Source: Limnovirga sp038203525
GTDB taxonomy: Bacteria > Bacteroidota > Bacteroidia > Chitinophagales > Chitinophagaceae
DNA: 64,000 bases
Reading direction: 5' to 3'
Assembly: GCA_038203525.1 (NCBI GenBank)
Contig: JBBRDW010000011.1
Coordinates: 3,792-67,791, forward strand
The translations under genes were made by a program, and so were the position numbers. Of this stretch, positions 45,659 through 53,909 are shown in pieces; the stretch's first letter is position 1, and each line of letters opens with the position of its first letter. The notes beneath the pieces were generated by a model. That model worked only from the letters and a program-made list of their open reading frames with translations, was not told the DNA's origin and did no database searches.

Positions 45659-47470
45659 CTATGCCATTTCGGTCTGCATACTCTTCGAGACTTTCTTCCT
45701 GTCGTCTTCGTTAAGAATAACCTTGCGCATACGAACGTTTTTAGGCGTTACTTCAATACACTCATCCTGCTGAATATATTCCATGCACTCTTCAAGCGTC
45801 ATCAGCGTTTTTGGCGCAATACGGCTTGCATCATCGCTTCCGCTCGCTCGGTGGTTGGTAAGTTTTTTAGGCTCGGTTGCATTAACAACAAGATCACCTG
45901 GTTTTATATGCTCAGCAATGACCTGACCTACATAAACTTCTTCACCCGGATCTACAAAGAAGGTGCCGCGGTCTTGTAATTTATCAATAGAGTATCCTGT
46001 TGTACGTTCCTGATTTTTAGAAAGCAATACACCGTTATTTCTTCCGGGGATCGGTCCTTTCCAAGGTTTATATTCGTTAAAGCGATGCGCCATTACAGCT
46101 TCGCCGGCAGTATTGGTAAGCATGTTAGAACGCAGGCCTATCAATCCCCTTGAAGGTATTTCAAATTCAAGGTGCTGCATTTCGCCTTTACTTTCCATAA
46201 TATGCATTTCGCCTTTACGCTGGGTAACAAGGTCAATAACCCTGCCGCTGAATTCCTGCGGAACATCTACCACCAGTGTTTCGTAAGGCTCATGTTTTTT
46301 ACCGTCAATATATTTTACCAATACCGTTGGCTGACCAACCGTTAATTCGTAACCTTCTCTGCGCATGGTTTCTATAAGGATACCGAGGTGCAGAATACCG
46401 CGACCAAATACCAGGAAGCTGTCTGCGCCGTCTGTATCTTCAACACGCAATGCAAGATTCTTTTCAGTTTCTTTCATTAAACGGTCGCGAAGGTGACGGC
46501 TGGTAACAAACTTACCATCACGGCCAAAGAAAGGTGAGTTATTAATACTGAAAAGCATGCTCATCGTTGGCTCATCCACACTGATTACGGGCAGCGCTTC
46601 AGGATTATCAATATCCGCAATTGTATCGCCTATATTAAAATCATCCAAGCCAACAACGGCACATAAATCGCCGCAAACTACTTCAGTCACTTTCTTTTTG
46701 CCCATTCCTTCAAACACATAAAGTTCTTTTACTTTGGTGCGTTTAATCGTTCCATCGGCTTGCATAAGCGCAATTGTTTGCGCTTCTTTTATTACACCAC
46801 GGGCTACTTTACCAATGGCAATACGGCCAAGGAAAGAAGAATAATCCAGTGAAGTGATCTGCATTTGCAACGGGCCTTCATTGATTGTTGGAGGCGGAAC
46901 GTATTTAATAACACCATCGAGTAACGGTGTAATATCTTCGCTTTGAGTTAGTGAATCATTGAACCAGCCATTCTTGCCACTGCCGTAAAATGTAGGGAAA
47001 TCAAGCTGTTCTTCTGTTGCATCAAGGTTAAAAAAAAGTTCAAATACTGCATCATGCACTTCATCGGGGCGGCAATTTGGCTTGTCTACCTTATTAATAA
47101 TAACAATAGGTTTCAGGTTAAGGTGCAATGCTTTCTGCAAAACAAAACGTGTTTGAGGCATTGGCCCTTCAAACGCATCTACCAGCAATAAAACACCATC
47201 TGCCATTTTTAAAACACGTTCCACTTCACCGCCAAAGTCACTGTGGCCGGGTGTGTCAATAACGTTTATCTTAACTCCTTTGTAGGTTACAGACGCGTTT
47301 TTACTAAAGATTGTGATGCCTCTTTCACGCTCAAGGTCGTTGCTGTCCATAATCAGGTCACCGGTATCCTGATTGTCCCTGAATACTTTGGTCGTATGCA
47401 GAATTTTATCTACAAGTGTTGTTTTACCATGGTCAACGTGTGCAATAATTGCAATATTTCTTATTTCCAT
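45659..47470 (-). CDS. typA: translational GTPase TypA/BipA
   Basis: This is a 603-residue ribosome-associated GTPase of the EF-G-like superfamily. The G domain has AHVDHGKTTLVDKIL (G1, 10-24), RERGITI (switch I region), DTPGHSDFGGEVERV (G3) and INKVDKP (G4). Domain II, domain III and the BipA-specific C-terminal domain (about 480-603) follow, with GRGILHLGILIETMRREGYEL in the middle. It acts in ribosome assembly and stress adaptation in other bacteria. It has a complete promoter upstream and a strong terminator. Confidence 0.96.
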   Translation of the reverse strand: MEIRNIAIIAHVDHGKTTLVDKILHTTKVFRDNQDTGDLIMDSNDLERERGITIFSKNASVTYKGVKINVIDTPGHSDFGGEVERVLKMADGVLLLVDAFEGPMPQTRFVLQKALHLNLKPIVIINKVDKPNCRPDEVHDAVFELFFNLDATEEQLDFPTFYGSGKNGWFNDSLTQSEDITPLLDGVIKYVPPPTINEGPLQMQITSLDYSSFLGRIAIGKVARGVIKEAQTIALMQADGTIKRTKVKELYVFEGMGKKKVTEVVCGDLCAVVGLDDFNIGDTIADIDNPEALPVISVDEPTMSMLFSINNSPFFGRDGKFVTSRHLRDRLMKETEKNLALRVEDTDGADSFLVFGRGILHLGILIETMRREGYELTVGQPTVLVKYIDGKKHEPYETLVVDVPQEFSGRVIDLVTQRKGEMHIMESKGEMQHLEFEIPSRGLIGLRSNMLTNTAGEAVMAHRFNEYKPWKGPIPGRNNGVLLSKNQERTTGYSIDKLQDRGTFFVDPGEEVYVGQVIAEHIKPGDLVVNATEPKKLTNHRASGSDDASRIAPKTLMTLEECMEYIQQDECIEVTPKNVRMRKVILNEDDRKKVSKSMQTEMA

Positions 47471-47566
47471 AAATTATAGCTGCGAGCTATGAGTTAAAAG
47501 GCGTGTGCAAATCCAAAAAGGCCTGCAAAACACAACTTATCACTGAATGCTTTTTATTTAAGGCTG

Positions 47567-47596
47567 CAAATGTACGGATTTGCAACGGAGTAGCAA
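47567..47596 (-). promoter_or_regulatory. promoter of typA (TTG-N19-TACATTTG)
   Basis: On the minus strand TACATTTG (47567-47574) is preceded by TTG (47594-47596) at 19 bases. It predicts a leader of about 90 bases before the ATG at 47470. Confidence 0.72.
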
Positions 47597-47621
47597 GCGG
47601 CTGAAGAGATGAATATTAAGT

Positions 47622-47672
47622 TACCAACGGCAGTACGCTGTGGCATCGCCGGTTGTGTCACTCACTTGTACT
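47622..47672 (-). repeat. IPR1 copy 20 (left half, subfamily B)
   Basis: ACCAACGGCAG, then GTGGCATCGCCGG and the B arm TTGTGTCACTCACTTGTAC. No right arm is seen. It lies between typA and a GNAT gene, and its sequence would encode part of a spurious N-terminal extension of the latter. Confidence 0.8.
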
Positions 47673-47808
47673 TCCTTTACGTTGTGGCGTCTTTGGCTTT
47701 ACTAATGGCAAAACGCTGTGGGTAATAATCCCGGTTCTCTTGCTTAAAACTGTTCAAAGCAAAAGCCGCATTAGAATATCTTCGTGCAAACGAATTAAAA
47801 TTATTGGT

Positions 47809-48345
47809 ATGATAATTACCAAAGACGATTACACAACCGCACCTGCACAAGTGCATTACCTGGAAATGCACCATAATCCTCATTTCGTTTTAACCCATAA
47901 GCAAGCTGCCGCTTTTAAGCTTCTCGAAAAACCCATAAGCGCAGAAACGTACCGGCATTATTATAAAAATGTTGGCCTGCAATATAACTGGCTTGACAGG
48001 CTTGCGATACCTGATGAAGACCTGCAATTAAAAATTAATGAACCAAATATTGCAATATTCGCACTGCAAATAGATAGTGCAGATGCGGGCTATGCAGAGT
48101 TCGCTATAGTGAACGAATATGTTGAGATTGTATATTTTGGTTTGTTTGCTTCTTTTGTTGGCAAGGGTTTAGGCAAATTTTTTCTTGAATGGTGTATTAG
48201 TAAGGCATGGGATTATGAACCAAAATGGGTACAGTTAAACACCTGCTCGCTTGACCATGCAAATGCGCTTGGCGTTTACGAATCGGCGGGGTTTAAAGTT
48301 GTTAGAACTGCAACAGAAGAAAGAAAAATACTGTTGAAAAATTAA
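47809..48345 (+). CDS. GNAT N-acetyltransferase
   Basis: This is a 178-residue acetyltransferase. The GNAT fold is shown by AGYAEFAIVNEYVEIVYFGLFASFVGKGLGKFFLEWCISKAW (about 100-140): the beta4 strand, then the acetyl-CoA loop Val-Gly-Lys-Gly-Leu-Gly. The sequence NTCSLDHANALGVYESAGFKVV near the end is the typical alpha4/beta6 region. An open frame continues upstream to 47653, but it runs through an IPR1 repeat and has no homology-like content, so the ATG at 47809 is chosen. The substrate is unknown. Confidence 0.85.
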   Translation: MIITKDDYTTAPAQVHYLEMHHNPHFVLTHKQAAAFKLLEKPISAETYRHYYKNVGLQYNWLDRLAIPDEDLQLKINEPNIAIFALQIDSADAGYAEFAIVNEYVEIVYFGLFASFVGKGLGKFFLEWCISKAWDYEPKWVQLNTCSLDHANALGVYESAGFKVVRTATEERKILLKN

Positions 48346-48380
48346 TCTTCATGGGCTGGTCCTAGCCCAATAATGATATC

Positions 48381-48433
48381 TTGTACAAGAGTGCGACGCA
48401 AGAGGCGATGCCATAAAAACCCATTGCCGGGCC
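48381..48433 (+). repeat. IPR1 copy 21 (right half)
   Basis: TTGTACAAGAGTGCGACGCAAG, then GGCGATGCCATAAAAAC and ATTGCCGGGCC. It lies between the GNAT gene and the convergent response regulator. Confidence 0.85.
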
Positions 48434-48453
48434 TATAACTTCTGTCTAAAATA

Positions 48454-49119
48454 CTATTTGGAGTTAAGGTTTACTATGTTGTTTTTAATGGCGTAAATAA
48501 CCAGGCCTACCCTGGTTTTTATATTGAGTTTATCGAAAAGTGCATCGCGGTAGCCATCTACAGTGCGGGGGCTTACAAACATTTTATCGGCAATTTCCTT
48601 ATAGTTTAGCTCGCTGCAGATATGGCGCAGGAAGTCTATATCGCGGTCTGATAAATTAAGCGTGGTGCGGGTTTCGGCATCATCGTCCATCTTTTGCATG
48701 GTGTGTATAAGATGGCCGGTTACCAGGTCGGAATAAAAAAAGCCTTTGGTAATAATCTCGTTTAAGGCACGCTTAAGATCGGCAGGTTCCGCATCTTTTA
48801 ATATGTAACCGCGGGCACCGCATTTAAGCATGCGAATGATAGCGCTTTCGTTATCGTACATGCTTAATGCCAGCACTTTTACTTCGGGGTGGTTTTGCTT
48901 AAGCCAGCGGGTGGTTTCGTAACCATCTTTTTTGGGCATGTTAATATCCATAAGCACCAGTTGTGGCAGGTTGGCGGGTTGCAAATTATCAATAAATTCC
49001 TGACCATTGCTCGCCTGAAAAGTTACTTTATAGCCATCAAATGTATTAATAAGGCCGGCGAGGCCATTGCGTATAAGTGCATGATCATCGGCAAGGGCTA
49101 CGGAAATTTCTTTGGTCAT
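48454..49119 (-). CDS. NarL/LuxR-family response regulator
   Basis: This is a 221-residue regulator. The receiver domain has the acidic pair DDH (11-13), phospho-acceptor Asp58 in LVLMDINMPKKDGYE, and the Thr/Ser and Lys positions in VLALSMYD and YILKDAEPADL. The C-terminal helix-turn-helix is of the LuxR type (SDRDIDFLRHICSELNYKEIADKMFVSPRTVDGYRDALFDKLNIKTRVGLV). A start at 49173 would add 18 residues (NQFQSTPLGDGG), which are IPR2-derived, so MTKEISVALADDH is preferred. It is downstream of, and surely paired with, the histidine kinase in the same operon. Confidence 0.93.
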   Translation of the reverse strand: MTKEISVALADDHALIRNGLAGLINTFDGYKVTFQASNGQEFIDNLQPANLPQLVLMDINMPKKDGYETTRWLKQNHPEVKVLALSMYDNESAIIRMLKCGARGYILKDAEPADLKRALNEIITKGFFYSDLVTGHLIHTMQKMDDDAETRTTLNLSDRDIDFLRHICSELNYKEIADKMFVSPRTVDGYRDALFDKLNIKTRVGLVIYAIKNNIVNLNSK

Positions 49120-49246
49120 TCCCCCATCCCCTAAAGGGGTAGATTGAAATTGGTTTGTTATATTATTTCTCATGTTGCATTAGTTAATTGTTCGTGGCTT
49201 ATGGTTGTTGATCGGTTGCAATTAACCCACTTTTGGGGCTACAGGT
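49120..49246. repeat. IPR2 pair 4 at the histidine kinase / regulator junction
   Basis: The reverse arm (49120-49142, CCCCCATCCCCTAAAGGGG) is clear. A degenerate forward arm (49226-49246, CCCACTTTTGGGGCTAC) lies in the last kinase codons. Between them are the regulator's upstream region and the kinase stop, the same layout as at the arg and atp junctions. Confidence 0.5.
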
Positions 49247-50037
49247 AGTTCTATTATTGCAGTTGTTCCTTCTGCGGGCTTACTATTTATGGTTATAAAG
49301 CCGGTTATTAAAGTCATGCGGCTTAGCATATTGCGCAGGCCAAGACCATTGTTATTTTCTGCTGACTGCATGGCGGCGGTATCGAAACCTTTACCATTGT
49401 CCTGCACGGTGATGGTTAATTTTTCGGGTTGATAGTCCATTAAAATTTTTACTTCGTTTGCTTCGGCATGTTTTACAATATTGTTAAGCAGCTCCTGAAC
49501 AATACGAAAAACCACCAGTTCGCGCTGACTGTCATTTTTATAAAACTCACCATCGAGTGTAAATGAAGTTTTGTACTGCCCGGTTTTTTCGAGTATTTGC
49601 AATTGCTGTTCTATTGCACCATAGAGGCCGATCTCGCTGATAAAATCGGGGTTAAGGCTGCGGGCAATATCGCGAAGATCCTGTATGGTTTTGCTTAACA
49701 GGTCTTTTGACTCAACGAGTTTTTCTTTTATCTCGGCCGGTATGCGGCCATCAATAGTATTGATGCTGAGCTTTACAAAACTGAGTGCCTGGCCAATATT
49801 ATCGTGTATCTCCTGGCTGATATTGCGGAAAGTTTCCTCCTGAATTTCGAGACGGGTTTGGAGGAGGGTTTGGGTGAAAGTGGATTGCATGAGTTGTTTT
49901 TCCTGCTTGTATTCGTTTTTTCGTTTTTTATAAATTGATAAAAAGGTGATAAGGAAACTAACCAGCGTTATAAAAATTAATGTTATGGCCAATACTGGTA
50001 TTAAAAAGTTGTTGGCATTTTCAATATTGCGGGGCAT
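49222..50037 (-). CDS. sensor histidine kinase, HisKA_3 type
   Basis: This is a 271-residue membrane kinase with one N-terminal transmembrane helix (about 12-35). The dimerisation/phospho-acceptor box ISQEIHDNIGQALSFVKLSI (His78) marks the NarX/DesK-type HisKA_3 family, which pairs with NarL-type regulators. The ATPase domain has QELLNNIVKHAEANEV (N box), VQDNGKGFD (G1) and NNGLGLRNMLSRM (G2). There is no periplasmic sensor domain; sensing may come from the multi-pass membrane protein encoded one base upstream (TGATATG junction). The response regulator follows after 102 bases. Confidence 0.93.
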   Translation of the reverse strand: MPRNIENANNFLIPVLAITLIFITLVSFLITFLSIYKKRKNEYKQEKQLMQSTFTQTLLQTRLEIQEETFRNISQEIHDNIGQALSFVKLSINTIDGRIPAEIKEKLVESKDLLSKTIQDLRDIARSLNPDFISEIGLYGAIEQQLQILEKTGQYKTSFTLDGEFYKNDSQRELVVFRIVQELLNNIVKHAEANEVKILMDYQPEKLTITVQDNGKGFDTAAMQSAENNNGLGLRNMLSRMTLITGFITINSKPAEGTTAIIELPVAPKVG

Positions 50038-50038
50038 A

Positions 50039-50716
50039 TCAATTTGAATTAAGTATTTTCCTTTTCAAGTTAACAACCTTTATGTCCTTGATTATACCAA
50101 TTGTAAACATTACATACATATTTATATTGAAAATACTATGTATAATTTTTTTAATAGCCTTATTAATATTATCTCCATTATCAAGATTATACCATAAAAT
50201 AAAAATAAGGAGTGTACATACTGAATAGAAAAGAATTCCAATTGTGTACCAAAAAAAAGGCGTTTTGAAATTGAACAAAAAAGGCTTATCCAATTCGTAT
50301 TGTTCCAGCAAAAAAAGCATAATCCATACTGTATAAATAAAATTATTAAGGCTTGCAAGTTCACTGATAAACGTTTCTATTCCTAGGTCGTAAAAGCTGA
50401 AAGCCACTATAACAGTATAAATTATACATAAAAAGGAAAAAATCGTTCTTTTATTTTTTGTAATTATTTTGTTACGAAACAAAAAGGATAGTAAAATAAA
50501 TTCGCAGGGCGTATAAATATTATAGGCAATCCCCTGATAATTTTTATAGGTTACCATCTCCGGCAAATCCATCATTTGGGAGATAGTGCTAAAAAAAACT
50601 ATAGCCAAAACAAATAAGGAATCCCTTGAAAGTTTGCGGTGCCATATCATACCTACAATGAATGGCACCGCAACACTCCAGATTGAGATGTAGTTTAAAA
50701 TTTCTGGGATAGTCAA
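50039..50716 (-). CDS. multi-pass membrane protein, probable sensory partner of the histidine kinase
   Basis: This is a 225-residue protein with about six or seven transmembrane helices (for example 13-23, 35-48, 68-80, 91-108, 124-137, 153-175 and 198-214). I do not recognise a named domain; proteins of this type often precede HisKA_3 kinases in Bacteroidota. The TGA stop is followed after one base by the kinase ATG, so translation is coupled. A shared sensing role is inference from this arrangement. Codon use is AT-richer than its neighbours. Confidence 0.8.
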   Translation of the reverse strand: MTIPEILNYISIWSVAVPFIVGMIWHRKLSRDSLFVLAIVFFSTISQMMDLPEMVTYKNYQGIAYNIYTPCEFILLSFLFRNKIITKNKRTIFSFLCIIYTVIVAFSFYDLGIETFISELASLNNFIYTVWIMLFLLEQYELDKPFLFNFKTPFFWYTIGILFYSVCTLLIFILWYNLDNGDNINKAIKKIIHSIFNINMYVMFTIGIIKDIKVVNLKRKILNSN

Positions 50717-50743
50717 GTTATTTTTAGTCTAAATTAAGTTTAA

Positions 50744-51247
50744 TCATTTAAGTGAAAATTTAAATACTTTTTCAGCATCATTAAATTGATTTGGAAATTC
50801 TGCTATAGTTATATGAGGAGGATGTTCGTCAGCTGCCTCGGGGATACCCAGGGAATAAAAATCTTCCGATTCTTCCTCTTTCTTATATACACCTGCGACA
50901 AGAACAGTTGGTTCACCTTTAAGAAATTTTTTATCCTTATCATCCTCGGTTTGTGCGCCCAATATTACCATCAGGTAATCTGCGCTTTGCTTAGGTGCAT
51001 GCTTATCATCGGGGTCTCCATTAAAAAAGCGCATAACAAGCTCTTTTGTAAAAATAAAAGCGTTATATTCTTTACTATAATATTTTAAAGCATCCGCAAA
51101 TTCTAAAGTTCCATCTTCAGCTTTTAAAGTTTCGAAATGTGCTTTGATTTGTACTCTTGCTTTATCTGTTATCTCAGTATGCTTTTGTATGAGTTTTTCA
51201 GCTTTTGCAATATCTATTTTTTGGCCATATTCCTTTTTGTTTGTCAT
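50744..51247 (-). CDS. uncharacterised protein, paralogue of the next gene upstream
   Basis: This is a 167-residue soluble protein of no known family, without signal peptide or transmembrane segment. It shares with the 51297-51821 product a set of ordered blocks: NAFIFTKELVMRFFNGD / NAYVFSKDDFLRFFDGD, ADYLMVILGAQ / ADFIMILVGAH, VLVAGVYK / IMIAGCNR, and EHPPHITI / EHPPMKVV. The N terminus is helical and charged. It lies 27 bases before the membrane-protein gene, in one operon with a two-component system. Function is unknown. Confidence 0.75.
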   Translation of the reverse strand: MTNKKEYGQKIDIAKAEKLIQKHTEITDKARVQIKAHFETLKAEDGTLEFADALKYYSKEYNAFIFTKELVMRFFNGDPDDKHAPKQSADYLMVILGAQTEDDKDKKFLKGEPTVLVAGVYKKEEESEDFYSLGIPEAADEHPPHITIAEFPNQFNDAEKVFKFSLK

Positions 51248-51296
51248 AATTTATCTTTTTAGTTAATTATTTACTGAATAATTTTCTTGGCTATAC

Positions 51297-51821
51297 TTAT
51301 TCAAAAGTTATTTGAATAAAATCCGAATCTGCTAGTTTAACCGGTACATTTTCTACAACTTTCATTGGGGGATGCTCTGTTACTGGCATTTTCCAGTCTT
51401 TCATTGTTGTATATATTGTTGAGTCTGCGGACTCACGATTACATCCAGCAATCATTATCGCCTGATTCCCTTTTGAATAAGGAGAACTATCTACTGAATG
51501 AGCCCCGACTAATATCATTATAAAATCAGCTTTTCCAGTACCCCCTGTTTCTGCATTTGAATCACCATCGAAAAATCGTAAAAAATCATCTTTACTAAAT
51601 ACATATGCATTAGCTCCATCAGAATAACTATTTTCTACTTTTTGGAAAAAATTAAAGAAGGGTGATTCAGGCGGTTCGTCAGTTGAAATTTTTTCTAACA
51701 CTTTTCTATTCTTTTCAATAGAACCATCAATAAAAAGATTACATGTAGTTGTAATTTTAATTCTTTGCTTGATGAGCTGATTTGCTTCAGTTAATGGAAT
51801 TGCTTCGCCTAGTTTGGGCAT
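51297..51821 (-). CDS. uncharacterised protein, first gene of the two-component operon
   Basis: This is a 174-residue soluble protein, a divergent paralogue of the 50744-51247 product (shared blocks: FxF/V-SK/TK-xxxxRFFxGD, ADxxMxxxGA, EHPP). No catalytic motif is recognised. It heads a leftward run of five genes with short gaps (49, 27, 1 and 102 bases), ending in the response regulator. Immediately to the right, a divergent gene encodes another unknown protein. The two paralogues may form a pair, or be inputs to, or products of, the two-component system; this is inference. Confidence 0.75.
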   Translation of the reverse strand: MPKLGEAIPLTEANQLIKQRIKITTTCNLFIDGSIEKNRKVLEKISTDEPPESPFFNFFQKVENSYSDGANAYVFSKDDFLRFFDGDSNAETGGTGKADFIMILVGAHSVDSSPYSKGNQAIMIAGCNRESADSTIYTTMKDWKMPVTEHPPMKVVENVPVKLADSDFIQITFE

Positions 51822-52020
51822 AAAATAATTTTTAAAAGTTTTTAAATAATTGATTTTGAAATTTACTTAATTATAAATTCTTCTGCAAGGTCTTTTTTAA
51901 AAATAATATTGCCTACCGTGTTTTCACCATTTTATTACCGTTAAATCACCCAAATAATCAGGGCTATTAAACCCAGCACTCCTGCCATCTATAAAAATAT
52001 TTTTACAGCATCAAAACAAA

Positions 52021-52072
52021 AAACCCGTAAGCCGAAAAGGGTAAAAAGAGTAGGCGCAATTAAAAATAAAAA
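52021..52072 (+). promoter_or_regulatory. duplicated leader sequence, copy 1
   Basis: AAACCCGTAAGCCGAAAAGG and the following ~30 bases, up to the ATG at 52075, match copy 2 at 52694-52744 with about four mismatches and a 3-base indel. Core words are GCCGAAAAGGGTAAA, AGAGTAGGC and ATTAAAAATAAAA. It directly precedes the start codon, so it is part of the mRNA leader or a promoter-proximal operator. Confidence 0.6.
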
Positions 52073-52074
52073 TT

Positions 52075-52578
52075 ATGAAAAGATTATTCCTGGAAGCCGG
52101 TGAGGCTGTTACAGATGAACTAGCAGCGTATGTTGCAGTTCAGGCAAACACATTGTCTTTACAAGATGATGATAGCATTGATATGTACACTGATGAAGAG
52201 CTTTCTAACCCGGATGCAACTGAATACCTGGATAATGAACAGGATGAGGTTACAGATGAAATCGCAAGTGTTTTCGGTTTTGAAAGCAGCAGGCTAAGTA
52301 CGCATTTCAAATCTTTGGGAATTGATGCCGCAGCAAGCCCACAACTACGAATAAGGCTTTTTCGGTGGAGAAAGTTAAAGGAAAGGATCAGGAAAATTAT
52401 TTGTGCAATCCTTGCTGAAGCAGGAGGGGGTGATTTGGATTGGAAAGATATTATAAAAAAAGCGCTTACTGCTTTAATACCAACTTTTATCGCTGGTATA
52501 CCCGGATTTATTGTTGCAATAATAATTGGTTTCTCAGCAAAGGCTATAAAAAATGGTGTAGGTAACCTTTGTTCATAA
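52075..52578 (+). CDS. uncharacterised acidic / hydrophobic-tailed protein
   Basis: This is a 167-residue protein that I do not recognise. It has three parts. An acidic N terminus (1-70) contains a doubled VTDE(L/I)A motif (EAVTDELAAY and DEVTDEIASV). A basic amphipathic segment (about 92-110) contains LRIRLFRWRKLKERIRKII. A strongly hydrophobic C-terminal segment (about 129-157, with LIPTFIAGIPGFIVAIIIGF) is followed by a short tail ending in Cys-Ser. A GGG precedes this last part, but the preceding region is far too long for a normal double-glycine leader. It may be membrane-active or a secreted peptide precursor; both are guesses. It is divergent from the two-component operon and has its own terminator. 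Confidence 0.7.
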   Translation: MKRLFLEAGEAVTDELAAYVAVQANTLSLQDDDSIDMYTDEELSNPDATEYLDNEQDEVTDEIASVFGFESSRLSTHFKSLGIDAAASPQLRIRLFRWRKLKERIRKIICAILAEAGGGDLDWKDIIKKALTALIPTFIAGIPGFIVAIIIGFSAKAIKNGVGNLCS

Positions 52579-52631
52579 ATACAATGCCCATTTCCTGAAA
52601 CCAGAAACCGAAGCTTTATTACAATTCCATA

Positions 52632-52664
52632 AATATTTCCCCATGATTAGGGTGGGGAAATATT
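52632..52664 (+). terminator. intrinsic terminator downstream of the 52075 gene
   Basis: AATATTTCCCCA pairs perfectly with TGGGGAAATATT around a nine-base loop, followed by a moderately T-rich stretch. It separates the gene from the next one and its duplicated leader. Confidence 0.75.
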
Positions 52665-52693
52665 ATTTCGTTGTTTAAAGTCTTTAGCTCTAT

Positions 52694-52744
52694 TAAAACC
52701 CGCACGCCGAAAAGGGTAAACAGAGTAGGCATTAAAAATAAAAT
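52694..52744 (+). promoter_or_regulatory. duplicated leader sequence, copy 2
   Basis: AAAACCCGCACGCCGAAAAG, then GGTAAACAGAGTAGGC and ATTAAAAATAAAA, repeats the leader at 52021-52072. It ends 10 bases before the ATG at 52754. The proteins downstream of the two copies are unrelated, so the shared part is regulatory rather than a gene duplication remnant. Confidence 0.6.
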
Positions 52745-52753
52745 TTACAAAAA

Positions 52754-53791
52754 ATGAAAACAAGAATTTTTACGCTTCTTGCGTTGGCAACAATGGTATT
52801 AAGTACCCAAAATGCAAATGCCAAAATACGCCGGGTAGGTTATTGGGGTGTGGCAATTGCCAACACAGATTATACAGACCTGCAAAGCGCACACGATGCA
52901 GCAGCAGCAGGTGATACCCTTTTATTGTTCCCCGGTAGCTGGAGTGCCAATTACAGCAAAAAATTAATAACCATTGGCTATGGTTATTTTAACGACACTT
53001 TAGCCCTTGGTACCGCTGCCAATGCAGGATTGCAAAATATTAAAGGCACACTTAATTGTGCTGTTTACCTCTATGCAGGAAGCAATAACTGCGTTTTTGA
53101 AGGTATTGATGGCGCTAACATTTCTCCATATTATTTCGAAACAGTAAGTAATATTACCATACGCCGCTGCAAGGGTTATGTTTATTTTAATAATGCAGTT
53201 TGCAATAACTGGTTAATTACCCAGTCAGTGATTGATAATATGAGCTTTTATTGGGGTGGCGGTACACCTACCAATCTAAATGTAAACAATTGCTTTGTGG
53301 GTTTATTAGGCCTTGCAGCTGGCAGCGGCATTTCCCAAACCGGGCAGTTTACCAACAATATCATTTATAGTTATACTAACGCTGAATTTGGCAATGGTTC
53401 TTTTATTTTAAAAAATAATATTTTTCTTGGTTATCACGGTGCAGATGCTAATTGTATTTACCAGAATAATGTGTTTAATACAGACTATGGTGCTGCTCCG
53501 GCTGGTAATGGAAATATTGGTGTAACCGGCACAGTAATGGAATCAAATGTATTTGTAGGCTATATCACGCAAGGCACTTACAGCTACGATGCACGTTATG
53601 TCTTAAAACCCGGCAGCCCTGCAATAGGTGCAGGTGTGGGCGGAGTAGATTGTGGTATGTTTGGCGGCATCAACCCTTACAAACTCAGCGGCATGCCACG
53701 CATTCCGGCTATTTATAAATTAACCGCGCCATCTACCATAACAAGTACTAACCCTTATACCATTACGCTTAGTGTAAGGAGTAATAATTAA
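52754..53791 (+). CDS. secreted parallel beta-helix-like protein
   Basis: This is a 345-residue exported protein with a signal peptide (1-23, ending ANA). The body shows the short repeating strands and Asn ladders of right-handed beta-helix proteins: DLQSAHDAAAAGDTLLLFPG at the start, then NNCVFEGIDGAN, ITIRRCKGYVYF, NNWLITQSVIDN, NVNNCFVGLLG, TNNIIYSY, LKNNIFLGY and YQNNVFN. No catalytic residues of pectate lyases are recognised. No T9SS sorting domain is seen at the C terminus, which ends soon after the helix. It may be a surface adhesin or glycan-binding protein. Confidence 0.75.
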   Translation: MKTRIFTLLALATMVLSTQNANAKIRRVGYWGVAIANTDYTDLQSAHDAAAAGDTLLLFPGSWSANYSKKLITIGYGYFNDTLALGTAANAGLQNIKGTLNCAVYLYAGSNNCVFEGIDGANISPYYFETVSNITIRRCKGYVYFNNAVCNNWLITQSVIDNMSFYWGGGTPTNLNVNNCFVGLLGLAAGSGISQTGQFTNNIIYSYTNAEFGNGSFILKNNIFLGYHGADANCIYQNNVFNTDYGAAPAGNGNIGVTGTVMESNVFVGYITQGTYSYDARYVLKPGSPAIGAGVGGVDCGMFGGINPYKLSGMPRIPAIYKLTAPSTITSTNPYTITLSVRSNN

Positions 53792-53909
53792 ACTGTCTTG
53801 AACCTGGATTTTGAGGATTATTGGGATTGCAGGGAGAATAATAGCGCTTATTTTTTATTATTACTGCACATAAATGGAGCCCTGTATTTGCCGCCACAAA
53901 GGACGAAAC

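Noticed and set aside
47653..47808. 52-residue N-terminal extension of the GNAT protein at 47809
   Set aside because: It starts in IPR1 copy 20 and is Cys/Val/Leu-rich without homology-like pattern; an ATG precedes the conserved part.
49120..49173. 18-residue extension of the response regulator
   Set aside because: It is derived from an IPR2 arm; receiver domains start near MTKEISVALADDH.
49850..49890. GGAGGAGGGTTTGGGTG in the histidine kinase gene as another IPR2 arm
   Set aside because: It encodes the normal helical linker (TQTLLQTRLEIQEE) before the HisKA_3 box and lacks the CTCCCC partner of the hairpin.
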